NCBI GenBank assembly: GCA_949282965.1
Contig: CASDQW010000026.1
Location: 1 to 45,513 of the forward strand
Origin: an uncultured Lentisphaeria bacterium
GTDB lineage: Bacteria; Verrucomicrobiota; Lentisphaeria; Victivallales; Victivallaceae
Length of the DNA: 45,513 nt
Direction of reading: 5' to 3'
Under the pieces are notes generated by a model, which saw only the letters and a list, made by a program, of their open reading frames with translations, did not search any database and was not told the DNA's origin. The position numbers and the translations under genes are program-made. Position 1 is the stretch's first letter. Each line of letters opens with the position of its first letter. Positions 32,931-40,749 of the stretch are shown in pieces.

Positions 32931-34148
32931 TCACGCATGGCGTCGCCGTTCCGGCGGCGGAATCCTGCCTCCGACAAACCGAACCAGTGGCAGCAACAGC
33001 AAAAACAACACCGCGGCCCCGATGAATACTGCCCGGACATTGTTGTCGAATACCCGGATCATGCCTCCGCCGAGCAGCGCCCCGAGGGTCCAGCCCATGG
33101 CCTTGAAGCAGGCGGCCCAGCCGAAATAACGACCATGTTCCTTTTCCGGGGTGACTCCGGCCAGCCAGGACTGCAGCAGGGGCTCGATGCCACCCGCGGC
33201 CAGAACCATCAGCGTTCGGAACGTAAGCAGCATTCCGAAACTTTCGGCCAGAGCCTGCGGAATCCGCAGCAATCCCGCAATCAGAATGGCTGTCATCAGG
33301 ACCTTCAGCAATCGCATCCGGTCTGCAACGTATCCCAGCGCCAGGCCGGACAAAATGGCCGCTGCGGAACAATAGCCGCTGATATGGCCGCTCCAGCGCA
33401 GAGCCAGCACATTGTCGTTGACGATATGGTCCACCAGCACCGGGACGAAGGGGCCGTCGAAATCCCGGCAGAGACTCATGCAGATGAACAACAGCATCAG
33501 GTACCAGACTTTGCCGAAACGGGGAATGCGAAAGGTGAAGTCCCGGCGCATGCGTGCCAGCGGTGCCGGATGGCGACGAAAATTTTCCCGGACCCCGAGC
33601 ACCAGCACCCCCGCCGTTCCCAGAAAGGCTCCCCCGACGACAAACGTGGCATTGAAACCGATCCAGTTGACAATGTCCCCGCCCAGAAACTGGCCGATCA
33701 TCATGCCGCTGAAAAGCGCGGAAGCAATCGCCCCGAGAGCGAACGTCCGATGCCGGGATGGGGTGGTGCTTAAAACCAGCGTCTGGGCGGCGGTTACCGT
33801 TCCGGTCATCGCCCCCAGCAGCAGCCGGTGGAAAATCAGCAGTTCCGGCTGGTGAATCAACCCCATGACGGGAATCAGTGCGGCGGCGGCAAAATTCGCC
33901 CGCAGCAGCATCATTCGACGACCGTACAGGTCCGCCGCCATTCCCCAGATGGGAGAGGCGACGGCGAAGCTCAAATTACCGGCCGCGGCGAACAGGGCCA
34001 CATACCAGCTCAACCGGTCATTCGGCACCCCGATCGCCTTGAAGTAAAAGGGCATGAACGTATAAGCGGAACTGAATGCCGCCATGGACAGGAACTGGGA
34101 ACACCAGATCAGCACCAGATTCCTTTGCCAACCGGTATCGGGCGTCAT
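32931..34148 (-). CDS. MFS transporter
   Basis: A 405-residue hydrophobic protein with about 12 predicted helices in two halves. The MFS loop 2-3 signature is visible as GMAADLYGRRMMLL near residue 70, and a related sequence, GYVADRMRLLK, is in the second half near 275. It resembles drug/sugar exporters of the MDR type; substrate unknown. It lies between the kinase-like gene (start overlap ATGA at 34145-34148) and the pedestal-domain gene. The three genes are probably co-transcribed. Confidence 0.85.
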   Translation of the reverse strand: MTPDTGWQRNLVLIWCSQFLSMAAFSSAYTFMPFYFKAIGVPNDRLSWYVALFAAAGNLSFAVASPIWGMAADLYGRRMMLLRANFAAAALIPVMGLIHQPELLIFHRLLLGAMTGTVTAAQTLVLSTTPSRHRTFALGAIASALFSGMMIGQFLGGDIVNWIGFNATFVVGGAFLGTAGVLVLGVRENFRRHPAPLARMRRDFTFRIPRFGKVWYLMLLFICMSLCRDFDGPFVPVLVDHIVNDNVLALRWSGHISGYCSAAAILSGLALGYVADRMRLLKVLMTAILIAGLLRIPQALAESFGMLLTFRTLMVLAAGGIEPLLQSWLAGVTPEKEHGRYFGWAACFKAMGWTLGALLGGGMIRVFDNNVRAVFIGAAVLFLLLLPLVRFVGGRIPPPERRRHA

Positions 34149-35734
34149 GGCAATGCGGCCGGCCGGGAGCCGGCAAGTTCCCGCAGATTCTGCAGCAGTT
34201 GCGGATAGTTCACCGGGCGTTGCAGAACGTGCATCCCGGGGAAAAGGGACAGATGGCGCCGGTACTGCTCCAGTTGGTCATTGACCAGAATAAAGACCGC
34301 GGTCTGCGCGGCGACGGCATCCGCGAGAAATTTCTCCAGCTCCGGCGTGCGGGCGTGAAAACCGGACGCTCCCGGAGCGATCAGTACCGCATCATATTCC
34401 GCCGGGGCCGGATATTCGGTCAGACGATCCGGTGGCGGCAGCGTCTTGAGGTCGGTATCGGGCAGCAGGGCGCGCAGGATAGCGGCAAAATCCCGGTCCG
34501 CATCCAACAGCAGCAAACGCCGCGGTTCCCGCAGCCCGCCGGCGTGCTGTTGCTGCGTGTGGTGCAGTCCCGAGTTGGTGTCGGCAAAGCGAATGGAGCC
34601 GGCACCGGCCGCGCTGCGCTGCGGCACGGAGGCCTCTTCCAAGATCAGGCACAATTCGGTGGTCTCTTTTTCCTGCACGTCCAGTCGGCCATTGATGGTT
34701 GCCGCCTGGGTTTCGACGAACAACAAACCAAGGATCACCCGTTCCGGCGGCGTGCCGTGCTGATGATCCCGGCGATAGGCGTGGAACCATTCGGCCAGCG
34801 GATTTTTGCGGATAACCGGACCGATTTCCCGGATTTTGAAGAGAGTGTTGTGCTGGTGATGTTCGCAGGAAATTTCCACGGAATTGCCCGGTGCGGCCGT
34901 ATGGCCCACCGCTCGGATCAGAATGGTCAGCAGCTGAAACAACAGGCTCCGATCGGTCACCAGTTCTTCCGGCGCGTCGGACGAGAAACGTTTGACCAGT
35001 GTTACTTCCCGTTCCAGCAGATAACGGGCATTGTATTCGGTCAACTGACGCAGCAGGGAGGTGAGGTCGAACGGGACTTCCGCACGGTCCCGATCGCCCG
35101 GGGCGCCGAGGGCGCCGATGTCCAGCAGGCGCTCCAACAACCGCTCCGCGGCATGCAGATTGTGGGCGATGGCGGCGATCCATTCCGTCCGTTCCGGAGC
35201 GTCCGGACGGATTTTCAGCAAATATTCATAACCGGCAAGGTTGTTGAGCGGGGTTCTCATATCCGGAAGCATCCGGGTGAGAATCTGGCTGCGCAATTCT
35301 CCATTGCCGTCTCCGGTGCGGAAATGCTCCTCCTGCTGGCGGCTGCTGCGTAAACGGGTGTCCGCATTCTGCAGGCGATCCCGCAGCAGATTCAGCGAAC
35401 GGACGAGATCCGGAAAGGCACTGTGCCGGGTACTGTCGTTTTTCAATGGCGCGGGAAATTCCCCGCGGGCCAGCCGGTCGGAAAAATCTTCCAGCTCCTC
35501 CAGCGGGCGGATCAGTCTTCGATAGATCCGGCGGCTGACCAATACCCCTCCTGCCGCCAGCCAGACTCCCAGCACGGCAGCGGCAGCGGGAAACAGCGGA
35601 TAGTCGGGGAAGAATCCCCACAGAAACAATAAGATGACGCAGATGATGAACAGCAGCGCCAGAAACAGAACCAGACGGAAAAATCTCGCGGAAATGGTTC
35701 CGGTGGCGTTGAACAGCAACGGTTGTTTTTTCAT
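34145..35734 (-). CDS. Degenerate hybrid histidine-kinase-like protein
   Basis: The 529-residue protein has two N-terminal helices (about 19-40 and 46-66), a HAMP-like linker (67-120), a HisKA-like region (145-215), an ATPase-like region and a C-terminal receiver-like domain (about 405-525). Catalytic residues are lost throughout. The SHELRTPL box reads LPDMRTPL (156-163), so the phosphoacceptor His is Pro157. The N box has TILIRAV in place of NLLxNA, and the D-x-G-x-G box reads EIGPV. In the receiver, the phosphoacceptor position in YDAVLIAPG is Ala, and the conserved Lys is Arg in RPVN. ATG 35734 has AGGA eight bases upstream. Confidence 0.75.
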   Translation of the reverse strand: MKKQPLLFNATGTISARFFRLVLFLALLFIICVILLFLWGFFPDYPLFPAAAAVLGVWLAAGGVLVSRRIYRRLIRPLEELEDFSDRLARGEFPAPLKNDSTRHSAFPDLVRSLNLLRDRLQNADTRLRSSRQQEEHFRTGDGNGELRSQILTRMLPDMRTPLNNLAGYEYLLKIRPDAPERTEWIAAIAHNLHAAERLLERLLDIGALGAPGDRDRAEVPFDLTSLLRQLTEYNARYLLEREVTLVKRFSSDAPEELVTDRSLLFQLLTILIRAVGHTAAPGNSVEISCEHHQHNTLFKIREIGPVIRKNPLAEWFHAYRRDHQHGTPPERVILGLLFVETQAATINGRLDVQEKETTELCLILEEASVPQRSAAGAGSIRFADTNSGLHHTQQQHAGGLREPRRLLLLDADRDFAAILRALLPDTDLKTLPPPDRLTEYPAPAEYDAVLIAPGASGFHARTPELEKFLADAVAAQTAVFILVNDQLEQYRRHLSLFPGMHVLQRPVNYPQLLQNLRELAGSRPAALP

Positions 35735-35779
35735 GTTGGGCGTCCTAATTCGCCGGGTAAAAGAAACCAAACCAGGAAT

Positions 35780-35807
35780 AACATACACCACCCCTGCGTT
35801 TTTTCAA
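35780..35807 (-). promoter_or_regulatory. Promoter for the kinase-like gene operon
   Basis: On the - strand, TTGAAA (35802-35807) and TATGTT (35780-35785) are separated by 16 nt. The distance to ATG 35734 is about 40 bases. Confidence 0.5.
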
Positions 35808-35823
35808 CCGGCGGGGGAATTTT

Positions 35824-35880
35824 CCGGGAAGAAGATCTTTTCCGCAAAGGAGAACGCCTTGCGGCGGCACTTCTTCCCGG
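35824..35880. repeat. Perfect 11-bp inverted repeat with inner hairpin
   Basis: CCGGGAAGAAG at 35824-35834 is the exact reverse complement of CTTCTTCCCGG at 35870-35880. An inner hairpin pairs CCGCAA with TTGCGG. It lies just downstream of the antiporter gene on the - strand. No T-run follows on either strand, so it is a structured mRNA end or a REP-like element rather than a clear terminator. Confidence 0.55.
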
Positions 35881-35917
35881 GCAGGATTATCCGAAAGATG
35901 TCGAAGATGTCCGCCGG

Positions 35918-37123
35918 CTACTTGTCGGGAAGCGTTTCCGCTTCGTCACGTTTCAGCAGGCGCGGCGCAAAAAAATCAATCGCCCACGCTCCCGCGGGCG
36001 CAGTCAATACTATGGATACCACGGCCATCGCCAGCACCAGCCGTCCGCAGGGCAGATGCAGAGACAGCGGCACCGCGCCGATAGCGGCCTGGACCGTGGC
36101 CTTGGGCAGGTAGGCCAGCATACAGAAAATCCGTTCCCGTCGTGCGAGAGAACTGCGCAGCAACGAGCCGTATACCCCGGCGACGCGGAACAGCAGTCCT
36201 CCCAGCACGACTGCCGCGATCCACGGCCCGGTGTGAAAGACCAGGCGCAGGTCCACCGTCGCGCCTACCAGTGCAAAGAGCAGGAGTTCGGCGGGAATCC
36301 AGAGCCGGGCGAACTGTGCAGAAAACCGTTCCGCAAGCTCCGGATTGCCGCGCAGCAGCACGATACCGACTGTCATTACCGCGAGCAGTCCGGAGAAGGG
36401 CAGCGGTGCTTTCTGTTCAAGAGCGGTCAGCAGAAAGGCGGCGCTGAGCAGCAGCAGCACGCCGGAAACTCCGGGCATGGGAAAGCGGCGGAACCAGCGT
36501 TCCAGCCCCCATCCGGCAGCGGCCCCGCCCAGGATGCCGCACCCGATGGCGAGCGGAACCCGGCCGAACGTTCCCGGCGTGACGGCGTCTCCGCCGGCCA
36601 GTGTAACGGCGGCGCTGAACAAGACAATGACCAGCACGTCGTCCAGGGAGGCCCCTGCCATCAGCAGCTGAGGCACGCTGTGGCGTGTTCCATAGCCTTC
36701 CTTGATTAATCGGAGCATGCGCGGTACAATGACGGCGGGGGAGACGGCCGCCAGCACGGCACCGGCGATTAACGCTTCCGTGACAGACACCCCCAGCAGC
36801 GGCGGTGCCAGCAGCAGGACTCCGGCGATTTCGAAGAGCGCCGGCACAAAACACATCAGTACCGCTGGGCGTCCCACCCGGCGCAGGTCGTTCAGATCCA
36901 GTGCCAGTCCCACCCGGGTCAGAATGATGATCAGGGCGATTTGCCGCAGGTCGGGGGCCATGTGCAGCAGATCCGGCGCGAGCAGATCGCTTCCGTGAGG
37001 GCCGAGCAGCATGCCGGTAAGCAGCATGCCGCACAATCCCGGCAGCCGCAGGCGGCGGGCAATCCGGGCGGCCGCCATGCCGCACAGAAACAGAAGGGCA
37101 AGACTGATCAACATGAAAATCAT
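35918..37123 (-). CDS. Cation/proton antiporter of the CPA family
   Basis: A 401-residue protein with about 12 hydrophobic helices. Signature segments are LLTGMLLGPHG near residue 35, LTRVGLALDL near 68, SPAVIVPRML near 128 and the GASLDDVLVI Asp-Asp pair near 158, which suggests the electrogenic CPA2-like type. It probably exchanges Na+, K+ or Li+ for protons across the inner membrane. AAAGG precedes ATG 37123. The mRNA leader (about 120 bases) ends in an intrinsic terminator and holds a pseudoknot, so expression is probably controlled by premature termination. The gene is divergent from the MacA-like gene. Confidence 0.85.
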   Translation of the reverse strand: MIFMLISLALLFLCGMAAARIARRLRLPGLCGMLLTGMLLGPHGSDLLAPDLLHMAPDLRQIALIIILTRVGLALDLNDLRRVGRPAVLMCFVPALFEIAGVLLLAPPLLGVSVTEALIAGAVLAAVSPAVIVPRMLRLIKEGYGTRHSVPQLLMAGASLDDVLVIVLFSAAVTLAGGDAVTPGTFGRVPLAIGCGILGGAAAGWGLERWFRRFPMPGVSGVLLLLSAAFLLTALEQKAPLPFSGLLAVMTVGIVLLRGNPELAERFSAQFARLWIPAELLLFALVGATVDLRLVFHTGPWIAAVVLGGLLFRVAGVYGSLLRSSLARRERIFCMLAYLPKATVQAAIGAVPLSLHLPCGRLVLAMAVVSIVLTAPAGAWAIDFFAPRLLKRDEAETLPDK

Positions 37124-37143
37124 TTCCTTTCCGATTTCGAGGC

Positions 37144-37185
37144 AAAAAAAAGATGACTTCTCCGCCTTGCGGCGCAGAAGTCATC
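37144..37185 (-). terminator. Intrinsic terminator within the antiporter leader
   Basis: On the - strand, GATGACTTCT (37185-37176) pairs perfectly over 10 bp with AGAAGTCATC (37161-37152), continued by a 4-bp CGCC/GGCG stem closed by a four-base loop. Eight T residues follow (37151-37144). It ends about 20 bases before the antiporter start codon at 37123, so it can only work by controlling entry into the gene. Confidence 0.88.
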
Positions 37186-37186
37186 A

Positions 37187-37243
37187 GCTGAATTGTCAGC
37201 GGTTCCGAATCAAAAATTCGCGGGAGAACCTCATTCCCGATGG
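37187..37243 (-). ncRNA. Candidate cis-regulatory leader RNA (pseudoknot) of the antiporter
   Basis: On the - strand, 5' to 3': CGGGA (37239-37235), ATGA, GGTTC (37230-37226), TCCCG (37225-37221), CGAAT, TTTTG, ATTCG, GAACC (37205-37201), then GCTGA, four loop bases, TCAGC. CGGGA pairs with TCCCG, GGTTC with GAACC, and CGAAT with ATTCG, each with five perfect pairs. The first two helices interleave to make an H-type pseudoknot with an inserted hairpin. A terminator follows directly. The arrangement is that of a riboswitch; ligand unknown, an alkali metal ion being an obvious guess for an antiporter gene. Confidence 0.65.
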
Positions 37244-37249
37244 GGACAT

Positions 37250-37277
37250 ACTATACCACGTCTTTGAAAAACACCAA
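37250..37277 (-). promoter_or_regulatory. Candidate antiporter promoter
   Basis: On the - strand, TTGGTG (37277-37272) and TATAGT (37255-37250) are 16 nt apart. It would start the mRNA near 37243, immediately before the pseudoknot. Confidence 0.5.
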
Positions 37278-37359
37278 ATTTTCCGGCAATAATCATCGAC
37301 TTTTTTTCATTTTGCATATACAGTAAGAGCACGGAATCAATTTCAAGGAGCAGATGCAT

Positions 37360-38604
37360 ATGACGGTCTGGAAGAAGGTTTCCATCGTGGTGATCATTGC
37401 GGCGCTGGGGGGCGGCGGCTGGTATCTCTGGCAGGAGCAGCAGAGCCGCGCTGAAGATCAGGTGCAGTATAAGACAGTCAATCCCCGCCGGAGTGATCTC
37501 ATTGACGCAATCTCCGCTACCGGGACCATCGAACCGGAGGAACTGGTGGATGTCGGTGCTCAGGTCGGCGGCATGGTGGCGACCTTCGGTACCGATGTGG
37601 ACGGCAATACGATTGATTACGGTTCACGGGTCAAGGCCGGCATGGTGCTGGCCCGGATCGACGACTCCCTGTATGCGGCGGAACTTCGGCAATGCGAAGC
37701 CCAGCTGGCTCAGGCCAAGGCCAATTTGCTCAGCGCCGAAGCCGCATTGAAGCAGCTGTATGCCAAACAGGAACTGGCTAAAAGCAATTTCGCCCGGGCC
37801 GAACAACTGCGTCCGAGCGGAGCGGTTTCCCAGTCTGATTACGACACGAGCAAGGCGGAGTTTGATGTCGCCGTGGCCGATATTGCCGCCGGTGCCGCCG
37901 CCATCGAGCAGGCCAAGGCGGAAATCGCCAGTGCCGAAGCCGCCCGGGACCGGGCGCAGCGCAATCTCGGGTATTGCATCATTTCCTCGCCGGTGGACGG
38001 CGTGATCATCGACCGGCAGGTGAATGTGGGACAGACGGTGATTTCGAGCATGAGTGCTCCAAGTCTGTTCCTGATTGCCAAAGACTTGAAGCGCATGGAG
38101 ATCTGGGTGGCGGTCAACGAGGCGGACATCGGGCGGATTCAGCCGGGACAGCGGACGATTTTCACCGTGGACACGTTTCCGGGAGAAACCTTTCAGGGGG
38201 TCGTCAGCAAGGTCCGGCTGAATGCGACGATGTCGCAGAACGTGGTGACTTATGTGGTGGAAGTGACGACCGACAACTCCAGCGGCAAGCTGCTGCCGTA
38301 CCTGACCGCTTCGGTGAAATTTGTCATCAACGAGCGCAAACAGGTGCTGGCCGTGCCTAATGCGGCGCTGCGGCTGCGGCTCGGTGATGAAGAGCCCGGC
38401 AGCGGCATCTGGATTCTGGAGGCAGACGGGCCGCGCCGGATCGCTGTCGAAACCGGTTTGAATGACGGTGTCTATACGGAAGTTTCCGGGGATGGGCTCA
38501 CGGAAAATACCCAGGTCATTACCGGTATTGCCGCAGTGGAAGCCGGTTCCGGGCAGCAGTCGAAGAATCCCTTCCTGCCTTCTCCGCCGAAGCGCCGCCG
38601 TTGA
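37360..38604 (+). CDS. MacA-type periplasmic membrane-fusion protein
   Basis: This is the HlyD/MacA family adaptor that links an inner-membrane ABC exporter to an outer-membrane channel. An N-terminal helix (about residues 4-21) is followed by a barrel-hybrid segment (EPEELVDVGAQVGGMV), a long coiled-coil (about 110-190, rich in Ala/Glu/Gln/Arg), the lipoyl-like half ISSPVDGVIIDRQVNVGQTV, and beta-barrel and membrane-proximal parts. The 414-residue length fits MacA. ATG 37360 is preferred to ATG 37354 because AAGGAG lies nine bases upstream of the former and only three of the latter. It is followed by its ATPase and permease genes. Confidence 0.88.
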   Translation: MTVWKKVSIVVIIAALGGGGWYLWQEQQSRAEDQVQYKTVNPRRSDLIDAISATGTIEPEELVDVGAQVGGMVATFGTDVDGNTIDYGSRVKAGMVLARIDDSLYAAELRQCEAQLAQAKANLLSAEAALKQLYAKQELAKSNFARAEQLRPSGAVSQSDYDTSKAEFDVAVADIAAGAAAIEQAKAEIASAEAARDRAQRNLGYCIISSPVDGVIIDRQVNVGQTVISSMSAPSLFLIAKDLKRMEIWVAVNEADIGRIQPGQRTIFTVDTFPGETFQGVVSKVRLNATMSQNVVTYVVEVTTDNSSGKLLPYLTASVKFVINERKQVLAVPNAALRLRLGDEEPGSGIWILEADGPRRIAVETGLNDGVYTEVSGDGLTENTQVITGIAAVEAGSGQQSKNPFLPSPPKRRR

Positions 38605-38622
38605 ATCGGGGAGAAACGCATC

Positions 38623-39342
38623 ATGGGGTTTATCGAAACCAGAAATCTCTGTAAGACCTATTTTCTCGGTGAGGTCAGCGTTCCGGTGCTTCAGAATGTC
38701 TCGCTGGAGATTCAGCAGGGGGAATATGTGGCGCTGATGGGGGCTTCCGGTTCCGGGAAAAGCACGCTGATGAACATTCTCGGGGCACTGGACCGCCCGA
38801 CGTCCGGGGAATACTATCTGGACGGGGAAGAGATCGGCGGCATTTCCAATGACCGGCGGGCGATGGTCCGCAACCGGAAGATCGGCTTCGTCTTCCAGAA
38901 CTTCAATCTGCTGGCCCGGACCAGCGCACTGGAAAACGTGATCATGCCGTTGACCTATACGGCAGGGAATCTTTCGCCGCGTCAATGCCGGGAGCGGGGC
39001 ATCGCCATGCTCAAGCGGGTGGGGTTGTCTGAACGGATCCATCATCATCCCTCGCAACTTTCGGGCGGCCAGCAGCAGCGGGTTGCCATCGCCCGGGCGC
39101 TGATCAACCATCCGCCGGTGGTGTTCGCTGATGAACCGACCGGGAACCTGGATTCGCATACCAGCGTGGAAGTGCTGGAAATGTTCCGGGAACTGAACCG
39201 GCAGGAAGGCATTACCATCATCCTCGTCACCCATGCGGCGGACGTGGCGGAAAAGGCGGACCGGACGATTCACATCGCTGACGGACAGATCGTGGAAGGC
39301 CTGTTTGGTGTGACACCGGAAGGAAAGGAGGGCGGGCGATGA
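38623..39342 (+). CDS. MacB-type ABC transporter ATPase
   Basis: A 239-residue ABC ATPase of the LolD/MacB type: Walker A GASGSGKS at about 43-50, ABC signature LSGGQQQR near 143, and Walker B VVFADEPTGNLD near 162, followed by an H-loop His in VTHAAD. In many bacteria MacB is fused to its permease; here ATPase and permease are separate. The gene overlaps the permease gene as ATGA, and the MacA gene precedes it by 18 bases. Confidence 0.93.
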   Translation: MGFIETRNLCKTYFLGEVSVPVLQNVSLEIQQGEYVALMGASGSGKSTLMNILGALDRPTSGEYYLDGEEIGGISNDRRAMVRNRKIGFVFQNFNLLARTSALENVIMPLTYTAGNLSPRQCRERGIAMLKRVGLSERIHHHPSQLSGGQQQRVAIARALINHPPVVFADEPTGNLDSHTSVEVLEMFRELNRQEGITIILVTHAADVAEKADRTIHIADGQIVEGLFGVTPEGKEGGR

Positions 39343-40685
39343 GGTTGGGGTCTTCGGTTACGGTGGCGCTCCGGGCGCTGGCCCGCAATCCGGGCCGGGC
39401 CGCTCTGACCATGCTGGGGATCATCATCGGGATTGCCGCGGTGATCACCTTGATGGAGCTGGGGGCAGGGTCCGCCGAGTCCATTCGCAGCAACATTGAA
39501 ACGATGGGGGCCAGCACCATTCTGGTGTTTCCGGGGGCGGCGCGCAGCGGCGGAATCAGTATGGGATCAGGGACCAGCATGTCGCTGACTCCGGATGATT
39601 ACCGGGCGTTACTGCGGCGCTGTCCGCATGTGGAGGCGGCGGTGCCGATCGTGAACGCCCGCGGACAGGTGATTTTCGAAAATCAGAACTGGACGCCGAA
39701 TTCCATGGTGGGGACTGCGCCGGAATATCTGGAGGTGCGCGGCTGGACCATGGAAGAAGGGGAAATGTTCAACGACCGTCAGGTGCAGAGTTCGGCCACC
39801 GTCTGTGTGGTGGGGAAGACGATTGTACGCGAATTGTTCAACGGCCGGTCGCCGCTCGGATCGGAAATCCGGATCAGAAACGTCAATTTCCGGGTGATCG
39901 GCGTACTCGCCTCCAAGGGGGCGAATATGATGGGGTTTGACCAGGACGATGTGATCATCGCTCCCTGGACGACGATTCGGCAACGGGTGGCGGGGTCGCG
40001 GACTTCAAGTGGGACCTCTTCCACTTCGGAAATCTCCACCAACAGTGTTTACCCGGGGGAAACAAGTCTTTATCCGCCCCAGTCCGATACCTTCGAGTCA
40101 AACTACCGCTGGAGTCCGCGCTTCGTTTATGTGGATCAGATTCTGCTCAAAGCCTATTCTCCGGACGAGGCGTCGAAGGCCATGGACGAGATCGAGGCGG
40201 TGCTGCGTGAACGGCATCGTCTGCTGCCGGGTATGGAGAATGATTTCCGGCTCCGCAGCTCGGCGGAAATGCTCAAAATGCTGACCGAAACCACAACGCT
40301 GATGACGAATCTCCTGCTGGGGGTGGCGCTGCTGTCGCTGGTGGTCGGCGGGGTGGGGATCATGAACATCATGCTGGTATCGGTGACCGAGCGCACCCGC
40401 GAAATCGGATTGCGCATGGCGGTGGGAGCGCGGGCGCGGGATATTCTCCGGCAGTTCCTGATTGAGTCGATCGTGCTGTGTCTGGCGGGAGGGGTGATCG
40501 GCATTCTGCTCGGGCACGGTGCGGCGCTGTTTCTGCGCTACTATCTGGGGTGGCCGGTGATCGGTTCGTTGCAGGCGGTGCTGGCGGCGATGACGGTATC
40601 GGCTTCGGTGGGGATTGTGTTCGGATTCTATCCGGCGTGGAAGGCTTCGCGGCTGGATCCGATTGACGCGCTGCGGTATGAATAG
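39339..40685 (+). CDS. MacB-type ABC transporter permease
   Basis: A 448-residue permease of the FtsX/MacB family, with one N-terminal helix (TMLGIIIGIAAVITLMELG near 25-43), a large periplasmic domain of about 230 residues and three C-terminal helices. The C-terminal core has LLLGVALLSLVVGGVGIMNI, then TERTREIGLRMAVGARARDI and LAGGVIGILLG, all typical. The tripartite partner in the outer membrane is not in the window. Substrate unknown (macrolide, peptide or lipid possible). Confidence 0.9.
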   Translation: MRLGSSVTVALRALARNPGRAALTMLGIIIGIAAVITLMELGAGSAESIRSNIETMGASTILVFPGAARSGGISMGSGTSMSLTPDDYRALLRRCPHVEAAVPIVNARGQVIFENQNWTPNSMVGTAPEYLEVRGWTMEEGEMFNDRQVQSSATVCVVGKTIVRELFNGRSPLGSEIRIRNVNFRVIGVLASKGANMMGFDQDDVIIAPWTTIRQRVAGSRTSSGTSSTSEISTNSVYPGETSLYPPQSDTFESNYRWSPRFVYVDQILLKAYSPDEASKAMDEIEAVLRERHRLLPGMENDFRLRSSAEMLKMLTETTTLMTNLLLGVALLSLVVGGVGIMNIMLVSVTERTREIGLRMAVGARARDILRQFLIESIVLCLAGGVIGILLGHGAALFLRYYLGWPVIGSLQAVLAAMTVSASVGIVFGFYPAWKASRLDPIDALRYE

Positions 40686-40692
40686 AAATGCC

Positions 40693-40728
40693 GCGTCCGC
40701 ATTTTCCGGAAATGAACGGAGCGGACGC
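40693..40728 (+). other. Perfect hairpin between the permease and oxidoreductase genes
   Basis: GCGTCCGC at 40693-40700 pairs with GCGGACGC at 40721-40728, with a further TCCG/CGGA pairing inside. No T-run follows. It probably sits at the 3' end of the MacB-type message. Confidence 0.5.
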
Positions 40729-40749
40729 CGGCAAAAAGGAGTGGCGATC

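Noticed and set aside
35824..35880. Terminator of the antiporter gene
   Set aside because: The stem is good, but the base run after it on the - strand is A-rich, not T-rich.
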